Assembly: GCA_041389725.1 (NCBI GenBank)
Contig: JAWKRG010000002.1
Span: 620,001-684,000 of the forward strand
Source of the DNA: Polyangiaceae bacterium
Lineage (GTDB): Bacteria > Myxococcota_A > Polyangia > Polyangiales > Polyangiaceae
DNA length: 64,000 nt
Reading direction: 5' to 3'
Shown here: positions 43,844-51,948 of the stretch, piece after piece
How the letters are laid out: every line of letters starts with the position of its first letter
Numbering within the stretch: the stretch's first letter is position 1
Notes under the pieces: generated by a model
Databases searched by the model: none
Seen by the model: only the letters and a program-made list of their open reading frames with translations
What the model was told of the DNA's origin: nothing
Translations under genes and position numbers: made by a program

Positions 43844-45058
43844 ATGTTTTCGCCCAGGCCTCCTCACAGCTTCGCACGCGAAGCCGATGACCCCGAACTT
43901 CGGGTGCTGCATCGCGCAGCGCTGACTTGCCTGGTGCTGGCAGCGGCGACGGGGATGCTGTGGCGCGTGCAGAGCGCTTTTGGGATAGCGAGCCTCGACT
44001 TTCGCCACGTGCGCCATGCGCACTCGCACCTCATGTTCTTCGGCTGGGTGACCCCCGCTGCCATGGCGCAAATCACCCTTGCGGTCCGCCGACGGAACCC
44101 ATCGTCCGCCGTTCCCCGCAAGACGATCTGGCTGGCTCTGGTTCTGGGCTTGCTCAGCCACCCGTTGTTCCTCGCCTTTGGCTACGGCAAGGCACAACTC
44201 GGAGGTCGCGCCCTTCCTCTATCCGTCATCGTCGCGGGAGCAAGCACCTGGGTCTGGTACGCCTTCGTTGCGTGGTACCTGCGCGAGCGCCGGCGCCGGC
44301 GCCTCCGCCTGCCCCTCGTGGACATCGCGCTTTCGCTGCTGATGCTCTCGACCCTCGGAGCTTGGGGACTCTCGGCCCTGATCCCCCTGCATGTGAAAGA
44401 CCCCTTGTGGTCGGAGCTGCTCAAGTCTCAGTTCTTGTCGACCTTTTCCGAGGGTTGGCTCGTCGCCGCCGGTCTCCACGCGCTGCATCTGAAGCCGGCG
44501 GTCAACCCCGCGACCACAGGGCGGATCGCCAATGTGCTGTTCGCAGCGTCCGCGCCCTTCGCGTTTCTCAGTACGCTCGCGCCGCAGCAGCTACCAAGCC
44601 TCGTGGCCGTGGGCAGCAGCGTCGCCAGCGTTGCGCTCGGTGTCGCACTGCTACTGCAGGCGCACGTTGCGCATCGCGCCGGCGCCTACCGGATCCCGCT
44701 GGTCTTCCTCGCCTTCGCGGGCCTGGCGCGTATCGTCGTGGGTGTGACACCCGGCGTGAGTTGGCATGCGCTACACGGCCTGCGCATCCTCGTGCTTCAC
44801 GCACTTCTGCTCGGCTTCGCGACGCTGAGTTTGAGCGCGGTCCGTTCACGCCTGCGAGCTCTCGAGGCCTCGGCTGCCACGCTGTTGGTGCTGAGCGTTG
44901 CGCCGCTCACGGAGATCTGGCCCCGGGCCTGGGCGGGAACCTGGGCGCTCTACATGGCCGTGATGGCCGCGGCGGCGATGACCGCTGTGTTCGCGTTCTC
45001 CGCGCTCGACGTGGGCCGCCCGACGCCTCCGCAACGCAGCCCTCGCCCGCAACCCTAG
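43844..45058 (+). CDS. Polytopic membrane protein with HAHSH motif
   Basis: The ATG at 43844 is preferred over the TTG at 43826. The 404-residue product has about eleven or twelve helices. Near the end of the first helix, VRHAHSHLMFFGWVTPAAMA recalls the His-rich first helices of heme-copper-oxidase-like subunit I and NnrS-type proteins. Further His occur in LHALHL, QAHVAH and HALHGL. Heme binding is possible but unproven. A variable Pro/Arg tail ends the protein. It diverges from the lipoprotein gene. Confidence 0.65.
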   Translation: MFSPRPPHSFAREADDPELRVLHRAALTCLVLAAATGMLWRVQSAFGIASLDFRHVRHAHSHLMFFGWVTPAAMAQITLAVRRRNPSSAVPRKTIWLALVLGLLSHPLFLAFGYGKAQLGGRALPLSVIVAGASTWVWYAFVAWYLRERRRRRLRLPLVDIALSLLMLSTLGAWGLSALIPLHVKDPLWSELLKSQFLSTFSEGWLVAAGLHALHLKPAVNPATTGRIANVLFAASAPFAFLSTLAPQQLPSLVAVGSSVASVALGVALLLQAHVAHRAGAYRIPLVFLAFAGLARIVVGVTPGVSWHALHGLRILVLHALLLGFATLSLSAVRSRLRALEASAATLLVLSVAPLTEIWPRAWAGTWALYMAVMAAAAMTAVFAFSALDVGRPTPPQRSPRPQP

Positions 45059-45097
45059 CGCGCCAACCTAGCCGCGGTGCAGCCTCAGCGCGCCAGC

Positions 45098-45295
45098 CTA
45101 GCCGCGCAGCAAATGCTCGATGGCGTCTCGAAAGGCGTTCGCTCGAAGCTCTTGGCGCTCGACCAGGGATGGGCGGCCCAGCTGCTGCGCGGCCGCCTCC
45201 ATCTGCACGGCTTCGCGCTCCAGGCGCTCCGCTTCGCGCTGGAGCACATCGAGCACCATTTGACGTTGGTCGTCCGCTTGTTCCGTCCAGCTCAT
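45098..45295 (-). CDS. Small helical protein after gcvPB
   Basis: The 65 residues are nearly all charged helix (QADDQRQMVLDVLQREAERL, EREAVQMEAAAQQL), predicted to be coiled coil. The ATG at 45295 lies 3 bp after the gcvPB stop, consistent with coupling. No family was recognised. Confidence 0.5.
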   Translation of the reverse strand: MSWTEQADDQRQMVLDVLQREAERLEREAVQMEAAAQQLGRPSLVERQELRANAFRDAIEHLLRG

Positions 45296-45298
45296 CCC

Positions 45299-46801
45299 CT
45301 AGCCTTGCTCCACTTCGCTCGCTGACCAGCGCAACCGCGGTTTGCGGGCTGCGCGCGCTTCGTCGAGACGTCCGAGGCGCGTGGTGTGCGGCGCCGTCTT
45401 CACTAGAGTCGGGTTGTCGGACGCCTCTTGCTTGATGGCAACCATGGCCGCCACGAAGTCGTCGATGGCCTGCTTGGTCTCGGTTTCGGTGGGCTCAATC
45501 ATCAGCGCGCCCCGCACCACCAACGGGAAATACACCGTGGGCGAATGAAAGCCGTAGTCGAGTAGCCGCTTCGCGACATCAAGGGTCTTCACGCCAGTGC
45601 TGGTCTCGAGATCCTTGTCGCTGAACACAGCCTCGTGCAGGGGTGGCGTCTCGAATGCGAGCGGGAAGTGTTCGCGCAGCCGCGCCACCAAGTAGTTCGC
45701 GTTGAGCACCGCCATGTCACTCACTGACTTCAACCCTTCGGGCCCGAGTTCGCGAATGTAGGTATACGCCCGCACCATCATACCGAAGTTGCCGAAGAAG
45801 GAGCGCACCCGACCGACGCTCTGGGGACGCTCCCCGTCCACGACGAACACCCCGTCGCGCTTGCGCACCACGGGTTTCGGCTGAAAAGGCTCCAAGATCT
45901 GCTTGAAGGCCACGGGGCCCGAACCCGGTCCGCCGCCACCGTGCGGCGTCGTGAAGGTCTTGTGCAGATTGAACTGCATCACGTCCACTCCGGCATCCCC
46001 GGGGCGAGCGCGACCCATCACTGCGTTGAGGTTTGCGCCATCGCCGTACACCAGTCCACCCGCATCGTGCACGAGGCGCGAGAGCTGGGGCATCGCGCTC
46101 TCGTACAGTCCGAGAGTGTTTGGGTTGGTGATCATCAACCCGGCAACGTTGCCCCGCTCTTTGTCGAGCGCTGCGGCCAGAGTCTCCGCTTCCACGATGC
46201 CGCGAGGACCCGCCGGAAACGGCACTGCTTCAAAGCCGTTCAGGGAGCAGCTTGCCGGGTTCGTCCCGTGCGCGCTGTCCGGAATGAACACCTTCTTCGG
46301 ACTGCGCCCCTGCGACTGATGGTAGCCGCGGATCATCATCAATCCCGTGAGCTCGCCCTGGGCTCCGGCGGCAGGCTGAAGGCTCACGCCGTCCATACCC
46401 ACGATCTCCGCCAGCAGTCCCTCCAGAGCGACCATCAACTCGAGAGCTCCCTGAGCGAACTCCGGTGGCGTCAGCGGGTGCAGGCCCGCGAAGCCGGGAA
46501 GCCGCGCGGCCCACTCGTTCACCTTGGGGTTGAACTTCATCGTGCATGAACCCAAGGGGTAGAACTGGGTATCGATGCAGAAGTTCCACTGGGAAAGGCG
46601 GACGAAGTGCCGAAAGGCCTCAGGTTCGCTGACCTCGGGCAGTCCCGCGAGCTGTCGACGCGAAAGCGCACCGAGTTCGGCAGCAACGTCCACGGCCGGC
46701 ACATCGAGCGGTCCCAAGGACACGCCAGCGCGCCCCGGCGTGCCTCGTTCGAAGATCGGCGGTTCCTCGAAGCTCAACCCAGGAGTCGCGTGTCCCGGCA
46801 C
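45299..46801 (-). CDS. gcvPB: Glycine dehydrogenase (decarboxylating), subunit 2
   Basis: The P-protein beta subunit decarboxylates glycine on PLP and transfers the aminomethyl to the H protein. The 500 residues contain PLP-lysine motif FNLHKTFTTPHGGGGPGSGP, DSAHGTNPASCSLNGFEA and VYGDGANLNAVMGR. The two-subunit form needs gcvPA; it and gcvH/gcvT are not in the window. The GTG start at 46801 is 3 bp after the upstream lipoprotein stop. A small coiled-coil gene follows. Confidence 0.95.
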   Translation of the reverse strand: MPGHATPGLSFEEPPIFERGTPGRAGVSLGPLDVPAVDVAAELGALSRRQLAGLPEVSEPEAFRHFVRLSQWNFCIDTQFYPLGSCTMKFNPKVNEWAARLPGFAGLHPLTPPEFAQGALELMVALEGLLAEIVGMDGVSLQPAAGAQGELTGLMMIRGYHQSQGRSPKKVFIPDSAHGTNPASCSLNGFEAVPFPAGPRGIVEAETLAAALDKERGNVAGLMITNPNTLGLYESAMPQLSRLVHDAGGLVYGDGANLNAVMGRARPGDAGVDVMQFNLHKTFTTPHGGGGPGSGPVAFKQILEPFQPKPVVRKRDGVFVVDGERPQSVGRVRSFFGNFGMMVRAYTYIRELGPEGLKSVSDMAVLNANYLVARLREHFPLAFETPPLHEAVFSDKDLETSTGVKTLDVAKRLLDYGFHSPTVYFPLVVRGALMIEPTETETKQAIDDFVAAMVAIKQEASDNPTLVKTAPHTTRLGRLDEARAARKPRLRWSASEVEQG

Positions 46802-46804
46802 GGA

Positions 46805-47434
46805 TCACTCCAGCGGCGCGTCGCCGCCACCCTCGTCGCCACCGCCGGACTCGCCGCCGCCGGACTCGCCACCGCCACCGTTGGACCCTGGTGCAGAAGT
46901 GCCTTCATCCCACCCGCCGCCGGTGCTGCGACCCTCCACTTCGTCAGGCATCACGCTGTTTGGATCCGAGCGCATGTTCTGCTGCTTCACGGCCTCCCAG
47001 GTCTGCCCCGTCTCGTCGGTGTTGAGTCCCCACTCACCTTTGATTTCGTGAGCCTCCCCCTCTTTGGGCACGCTGTACTTGAAGTAGCCGCGCCCGTGCG
47101 ATGCGGAAGAAGCTCCGACCATGCCAATCAAGTGTTCCTTCCACTCGTACTTGAACAGGTCGCCCGTTACCTTGCCGCTCATCTCGCCCCACTTGTCGCC
47201 AGCGGTAACACGCCACTTGCCGCTGATCGTGTCGCCCTCTTTCATCAAGTGGAGATAGCCGTAGGTCTTGCTGAAGTAGACGCCGGTCCACTCGCCCCCA
47301 ACAGGCATGTCACCAGCTGTCGCCTTCGCGACCTTTGGCCCCTCCTTGGGTCCGCAAGATGCGAGACCGAACGCCAACGTGGCGGCAAAAGCAGTCGAGA
47401 TCAAACGGCGGGAAGACGTTCCGAGGGCAAACAT
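46805..47434 (-). CDS. Small lipoprotein with acidic Gly-rich tail
   Basis: The signal ends FGLASCGPKE. A compact beta-rich domain (about 45-150; GGEWTGVYFSKTYGYLHLM, GKWRVTAGDKWGEMSG, GRGYFKYSV) precedes a Gly/Glu/Ser tail. The start at 47434 lies inside the lpxK-like coding region (34-bp overlap), so translation is probably coupled to it. No known family. Confidence 0.7.
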   Translation of the reverse strand: MFALGTSSRRLISTAFAATLAFGLASCGPKEGPKVAKATAGDMPVGGEWTGVYFSKTYGYLHLMKEGDTISGKWRVTAGDKWGEMSGKVTGDLFKYEWKEHLIGMVGASSASHGRGYFKYSVPKEGEAHEIKGEWGLNTDETGQTWEAVKQQNMRSDPNSVMPDEVEGRSTGGGWDEGTSAPGSNGGGGESGGGESGGGDEGGGDAPLE

Positions 47435-48483
47435 GCGCGGGACTCTACCACGTGGTCGAAGCTTTCCTCACGCCCGGAAACGCACTCGGTGACGCTCCCC
47501 CGGCACTTCGAAAAGACGAATGAAATCAATGGGTCACCCAGCTGCCACGCGACCTCGAGCCGAGCCGGGTCAGGGCCGCGGCCGCGTCCCTCGAGCTTGA
47601 CGGCGCACTTGGCCGTCACGAGCCACAGGTCCACGCCGGGGCGGTCGTCGGGCAGGGCGACGCGGTGATCCGCCGCCAGTCTCACGCGTTCGGGATGGAT
47701 CCCGTGCTGCGCGAGCAGGCGTAGCACGCGCTCGGGTCGCGCCAACCCGAGTGCAACTCCCACCCGCAAGCGCCGGAGCTGCTCGACATCGACGAGGGTT
47801 CCATCTGCCAGCCGAGCTCCATGGAGTGTCAGGCCCACATCGAACACCGGTTTGCCTCCGTACTGATCCACATCGCGCTGCGCCGGAACGCCGATGCGTA
47901 CGACCGCGTCGCAGGCCGCCAGCGCTCGCTTCCGCGTCAAGCGAAGATCTCCAAGCGGTGGAAAATAGCCACTTCCCCAAGGAGCGTACGCGTCCACCGC
48001 CAGCAGCGACGCCGTCAGCCGTGGCCGAGCTTGCAGCAGACCGTCAGCCACGACGACATCGGCCACTGTCGTCGCCTCTGCCACTGCGTGCGCGCGTGGC
48101 GACGACGCGAACACCGGCACCTCAGCAGGCGTCAACGTGCGCGCCAACATCAGAGCTTCGTCCCCGACTTCGTCCACCCTCGCATCGGGCAGCGTGCGCG
48201 TTGCGTTTCGTCGTCGGATCGGGTGCGTCGAACACGCCAGCGCCACGCGCAGCCCTCGCTGCCCAAGGGCCAGCGCCAGGGCTTGGCTCAGCGGCGTCTT
48301 GCCACTTCCACCCAGCAATGCGCCGCCCACACCGACCACCCGAGCCCGCGACGCTACCGGGAGCGGGCGCTCCGCACGCGCGAAGCGCGCCCAGGGCAAG
48401 GAGAGCGCGCTGGGAAGCACCCGCGCCAGCGCCCCGGATTCCAGTGCAGCGGCCAGACGCCGTCCCGGCGTACGGACGATCAT
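47401..48483 (-). CDS. lpxK: LpxK-like tetraacyldisaccharide 4'-kinase homologue with altered motifs
   Basis: LpxK phosphorylates lipid A precursor. The P-loop region VVGVGGALLGGSGKTPLSQA and the RVRLAADHRVAL segment match the family (E. coli ADH). However, the usual DDGLQH is VADGLLQA, and the TEKDAVK motif is TAKCAVK. The SRGYGR-type segment is replaced by ACSTHPIRRR. The active site may therefore be damaged or retuned. It overlaps hemC as ATGA. Confidence 0.75.
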   Translation of the reverse strand: MIVRTPGRRLAAALESGALARVLPSALSLPWARFARAERPLPVASRARVVGVGGALLGGSGKTPLSQALALALGQRGLRVALACSTHPIRRRNATRTLPDARVDEVGDEALMLARTLTPAEVPVFASSPRAHAVAEATTVADVVVADGLLQARPRLTASLLAVDAYAPWGSGYFPPLGDLRLTRKRALAACDAVVRIGVPAQRDVDQYGGKPVFDVGLTLHGARLADGTLVDVEQLRRLRVGVALGLARPERVLRLLAQHGIHPERVRLAADHRVALPDDRPGVDLWLVTAKCAVKLEGRGRGPDPARLEVAWQLGDPLISFVFSKCRGSVTECVSGREESFDHVVESRACLPSERLPAV

Positions 48484-49379
48484 GCTTGCTTGAGTTCAGC
48501 CCCGAGGGCTTCCCCGATCCGCGCGGCCTCAGCTGCATCTTTGGGGTAGGACGCGCGAGTTTCACGGGTGCGTAAGCGCGTACCGTCGGGCTCCGCGAGC
48601 AAACCGCGCAGCCAGATCTCGTCCCCTTCGCGACGGGCGTGGGCGGCGACGGGCAGCTGACAACTGCCCTCCACGGCGCGCATGACACCGCGCTCTGCAT
48701 TCACCGCTAGCGCCGTCGCCACATCTTCTAGCTTCGCCAGGATCGCAGCGGTTTGTTCGTCGCCGTCGCGCATCTCGATGCCCAGGGCACCCTGGCCCAC
48801 GGCAGGCAAGCACTGCTCGGGCTCCAAGAGCTGCGTGCCGCGATCGGCCATACTCAGCCGCACCAAACCCGCCTGCGCCAGGATGATGGCGTCCACCTGC
48901 CCTTCGCCGAGCTTGCGCAGGCGCGTGTCCACGTTTCCGCGCAGGGGCAGGACTTCGAGATCGGGACGCAACAGCGCCAACTGCACTCGCCTGCGCAAAG
49001 ATGACGTTCCCAGACGCGCGCCCTGGGCGAGGTCCTCCAAACGCTGCCCGTCGCGCGTGATGAGTACGTCTCGTGGATCTTCGCGCAAGGGAATGCAGCC
49101 CAACGCCAAGCCTGGCGCCAGGTCTGCGGGAACGTCCTTTATGGAGTGCACCGCCAGATCCGCCCGTCCGTCGAGCAGCGCTTCCTCGATCTCCTTGATG
49201 AACAAACCCTTGCCGCCGATTTCGGACAACGCTCGGTCTTGAATGCGGTCGCCGGTCGTCACCACGTGAAGTTCTTTCAGCTCCAACCCGGGGTGAGCCG
49301 CGGTCAGTCGCTGCATGAAGGCGCGAGTTTGCGCCAGGGCCAAAGCACTTTTGCGAGTGGCAACCGTCAGAACCGTCAT
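48480..49379 (-). CDS. hemC: Porphobilinogen deaminase (hydroxymethylbilane synthase)
   Basis: HemC joins four porphobilinogens into hydroxymethylbilane. The ATG at 49379 (MTVLTVATRKSALALAQT) is the family start; upstream codons are not conserved. Signatures are IGGKGLFIKEIEEALLDG, HSIKDVPADL, GTSSLRRRVQL, RLRKLGEGQVDAIILAQAGL and the dipyrromethane-cofactor Cys in VEGSCQLPVAAH. The last is typically EGGCQ; the Gly-to-Ser change is minor. It leads a minus-strand operon. Confidence 0.96.
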   Translation of the reverse strand: MTVLTVATRKSALALAQTRAFMQRLTAAHPGLELKELHVVTTGDRIQDRALSEIGGKGLFIKEIEEALLDGRADLAVHSIKDVPADLAPGLALGCIPLREDPRDVLITRDGQRLEDLAQGARLGTSSLRRRVQLALLRPDLEVLPLRGNVDTRLRKLGEGQVDAIILAQAGLVRLSMADRGTQLLEPEQCLPAVGQGALGIEMRDGDEQTAAILAKLEDVATALAVNAERGVMRAVEGSCQLPVAAHARREGDEIWLRGLLAEPDGTRLRTRETRASYPKDAAEAARIGEALGAELKQA

Positions 49380-49485
49380 CAGGCCTGGCACGCTTGACGA
49401 ACGTGGTCCCAGCGTCAATCTCCGATCGCTGGCCCTGCGCCGCGAGCGGGCAAGACGACCCGCGCGGTCGCCAAATCCTCACGTA

Positions 49486-50433
49486 TCAGGCAGAAGCGTG
49501 TCCAGAATCACCGGCCTTGGGCGTGGGTCGACGCCACGAGGCCAGCACGCTGCCTGCGAGCAGGGTCGCGACGATGACCAGCGAAACGACCGCAGGGATC
49601 TTCAAAACATCGACCAGCGCCATTTTTGCTCCCACGAACACCAGCACCAGCGCCAGCCCAACTTTCAGATAGCTGAACCGCTCCACCATTCCGGAGAGCA
49701 GGAAGTAGAGCGAGCGCAGTCCAAGAATGGCGAAGATGTTCGAGGTGAACACGATGAAGGGATCCTTCGTGATCGCGAAGATGGCGGGGATCGAATCGAG
49801 GGCGAACACCACGTCCGTGAGTTCCACCAGGACGAGAGCGGTGAACAGCGGCGTGGCCAGCCGTCGCCCGTTCTCGCGAGTGAAGAAACGTGAGCCGTCG
49901 AACTCCTGCGTCGACGGAACGACCCGGCGCAGGACGCGATACAGCCAGCCGTCCGCGACGTTGTGCTCCTCCTCGCGTTGGCGCAGGAGCTTGAGGCCCG
50001 TGAACACCAGGAAGGCGCCGAAGACGTAGATCAGCCAGTGGAAGCGTTCCAGCAAAGCCACTCCTGCGAAGATCATGACTGCGCGCAAGACCAACGCCGA
50101 CAGGATCCCCCAGAACAGCACGCGGTGCTGATAGGCGCTCGGCACCCGCAAGGCGCCGAAGACCACGACGAAGACGAAGATGTTGTCGACGCTGAGCGAC
50201 TTCTCGATCAAGTAGCCCGTCAGGAACTCTAGGCCTACCTGAGATCCGAACTGGCGTGCGATCCACGCATTGAACAAGAGCGCGAGCATCACCCAGACGC
50301 CGCACCAGACCGCCGCTTCGCGGAATCCAACGGCATGGGCCTTGCGGTGAAAGACTCCCAGATCGAGGGCGAGCATCATCACCACGAAAGCGATGAAGCC
50401 CGCCCAGACGAGTGGGCTGGCGACGGACTCCAT
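49486..50433 (-). CDS. TerC/Alx family membrane protein
   Basis: The 315 residues have about eight or nine helices with the family signature SVDNIFVFVVVFG and a second charged motif VELTDVVFALDSIPA. These Asp residues are conserved in TerC/Alx and are linked to manganese export or pH/tellurite response. Family proteins sit in the inner membrane. It starts 3 bp after the HPF-like gene, so the two are co-transcribed. Confidence 0.95.
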   Translation of the reverse strand: MESVASPLVWAGFIAFVVMMLALDLGVFHRKAHAVGFREAAVWCGVWVMLALLFNAWIARQFGSQVGLEFLTGYLIEKSLSVDNIFVFVVVFGALRVPSAYQHRVLFWGILSALVLRAVMIFAGVALLERFHWLIYVFGAFLVFTGLKLLRQREEEHNVADGWLYRVLRRVVPSTQEFDGSRFFTRENGRRLATPLFTALVLVELTDVVFALDSIPAIFAITKDPFIVFTSNIFAILGLRSLYFLLSGMVERFSYLKVGLALVLVFVGAKMALVDVLKIPAVVSLVIVATLLAGSVLASWRRPTPKAGDSGHASA

Positions 50434-50435
50434 AC

Positions 50436-50789
50436 TCAGCCGAGCCCCGCCGTCACCAACTGCCCGACGATGCGCCGGTTCGAACGCCGTCGGCCTCTCC
50501 CCAGTTCTCTCAGCACCGCGCGGGACACCCGTCCCGCTGCGCGATCGATGGCGGGGAGCGAGCCCGCCGCCTGAGCGTCGACGGCCAGAGCCTTTCCGTT
50601 CCTGAGCTTCACCGTCACGCGACAGAGCATGTCGACGCCGCCGCGAGGTCCGTTCTGGTCGGACAGGCGGAGCGTGACGCGACCCAAGGCGGGCGCGATT
50701 CTACCGAGAGCTGCCTTCAGCCGACGTTCGGCGTGCTTCCAGACATGGAGGGAGGGTTTGATGTTGATGAATCGGATGGACAGTTGCAC
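50436..50789 (-). CDS. HPF/RaiA-like ribosome hibernation protein
   Basis: The 117-residue protein has the S30AE-like strand/helix order with a VTVKLRNGKALAVDAQ strand and SLPAIDRAAGRVSRAVLREL helix. It is a short-form homologue that would bind the 30S decoding region. The start is GTG; no clear Shine-Dalgarno is seen. It precedes the TerC gene by 3 bp. Confidence 0.7.
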   Translation of the reverse strand: MQLSIRFINIKPSLHVWKHAERRLKAALGRIAPALGRVTLRLSDQNGPRGGVDMLCRVTVKLRNGKALAVDAQAAGSLPAIDRAAGRVSRAVLRELGRGRRRSNRRIVGQLVTAGLG

Positions 50790-50946
50790 TCAGTTTTCAT
50801 GGTCACCGACGGCCCCGAGTGCCAATAGATAAGTCGGCAGCGATCCATCGGTTTTTCCAATGTTGGAGCACCGCGTCCCCAGCCCGCCTGCCCTCTCCGT
50901 GTGGACGGGACTTGCGACCCCACGCGACGAGCGCAAAAACGCAGCG

Positions 50947-51846
50947 ATGGACTGGTTGAACTACCACCACCTGCTCTACTTCTACGTCACTGCCAAGGAA
51001 GGCGGCGTGACGGCAGCCAGCAAGCGACTCAAGCTGGCGCAGCCAACGGTCAGCGGGCAGCTACGCCAACTCGAGGATGCCCTCGGCGGCAAGCTTTTCG
51101 AGCGCGTGGGGCGCCGCCTCGTCCTCACCGGGTTGGGGGAGCTGGTCTTTCAGTATGCGGAAGAGATCTTCGCTCTGGGCGGCGAACTCATGGCGGCGGT
51201 GCGCTCCGGTCCGACCAAGACCGTACGGGAGCTGTCCATCGGCGCTACCGCGGCGCTTCCGAAGCTCGCGGTGTTCAGCTTCGTGGAGCCAGCGCTACGC
51301 ATGGAGGCGCCCGTGCACATGTCCTGCCGCGAAGATACCTTCGAGAACCTGCTGGCGGCGCTGGCGCTACACACCCTCGACCTGGTTTTGACCGACCGAC
51401 CCGTAGGCCCTGGTCTTGGGGTGAAAGCCTTCAACCACTTGTTGGGGGAAAGCGGCGTCAGTTTTTACGCCGAGAGCCGAATGGCGACACGACTGCGTCG
51501 GGGGTTCCCACGAAGTCTCGACGGAGCGCCCCTGTTGATGCCCGGAAAGGACACGGCGCTGTTCAGCAACCTGGAGCGGTGGTTCGAAGGGCAAGGCATC
51601 CGCCCCCACTGGGTCGCCGAAGTCCACGACAGCGCGTTGATCAAGGTGTTCGGACAGAGCGGACTCGGCGTGTTCGCGGTGCCGAGCGTGGTCGATCGTG
51701 AGGTGCGTCGTCAGTACCGCGTCAGCCGCGTGGGTCGACTCGACGACGTTCGCGAGAAGTTCTACGCGATCACGGTGGAGCGTCGCATCTCGCACCCCGG
51801 CGTCGTCGAGATCTGCCGTCGCGCCAAGGAAATGCTGGCTGCTTGA
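50947..51846 (+). CDS. LysR-family regulator (NhaR-like)
   Basis: The ATG at 50947 gives MDWLNYHHLLYFYVTAKEGG, typical of NhaR and its kin; the frame upstream (from 50860) has no such start. The DNA-binding domain has AASKRLKLAQPTVSGQLRQL. The effector domain (about 90-290) contains LAALALHTLDLVLTDRPVG. NhaR controls nhaA in enterobacteria, but no antiporter is adjacent. It diverges from the HPF-TerC operon, which could be its target. Confidence 0.9.
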   Translation: MDWLNYHHLLYFYVTAKEGGVTAASKRLKLAQPTVSGQLRQLEDALGGKLFERVGRRLVLTGLGELVFQYAEEIFALGGELMAAVRSGPTKTVRELSIGATAALPKLAVFSFVEPALRMEAPVHMSCREDTFENLLAALALHTLDLVLTDRPVGPGLGVKAFNHLLGESGVSFYAESRMATRLRRGFPRSLDGAPLLMPGKDTALFSNLERWFEGQGIRPHWVAEVHDSALIKVFGQSGLGVFAVPSVVDREVRRQYRVSRVGRLDDVREKFYAITVERRISHPGVVEICRRAKEMLAA

Positions 51847-51948
51847 GCGTGGGGACTCAGCGGTCGCTGCCCTGGGTCGGCCGCACGGAATCGGGCAACG
51901 CACGGTTCTCGCGCAGTGAGGTTCGTGAGCACGTGATAGCTGTGAATC

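Noticed and set aside
46802..47434. Glycine riboswitch upstream of gcvPB
   Set aside because: The region is fully occupied by an overlapping lipoprotein gene, leaving no leader.
50790..50946. Possible yybP-ykoY-type manganese riboswitch upstream of TerC
   Set aside because: TerC is preceded by the HPF gene with 3 bp gap, and no such leader structure is visible upstream of HPF.
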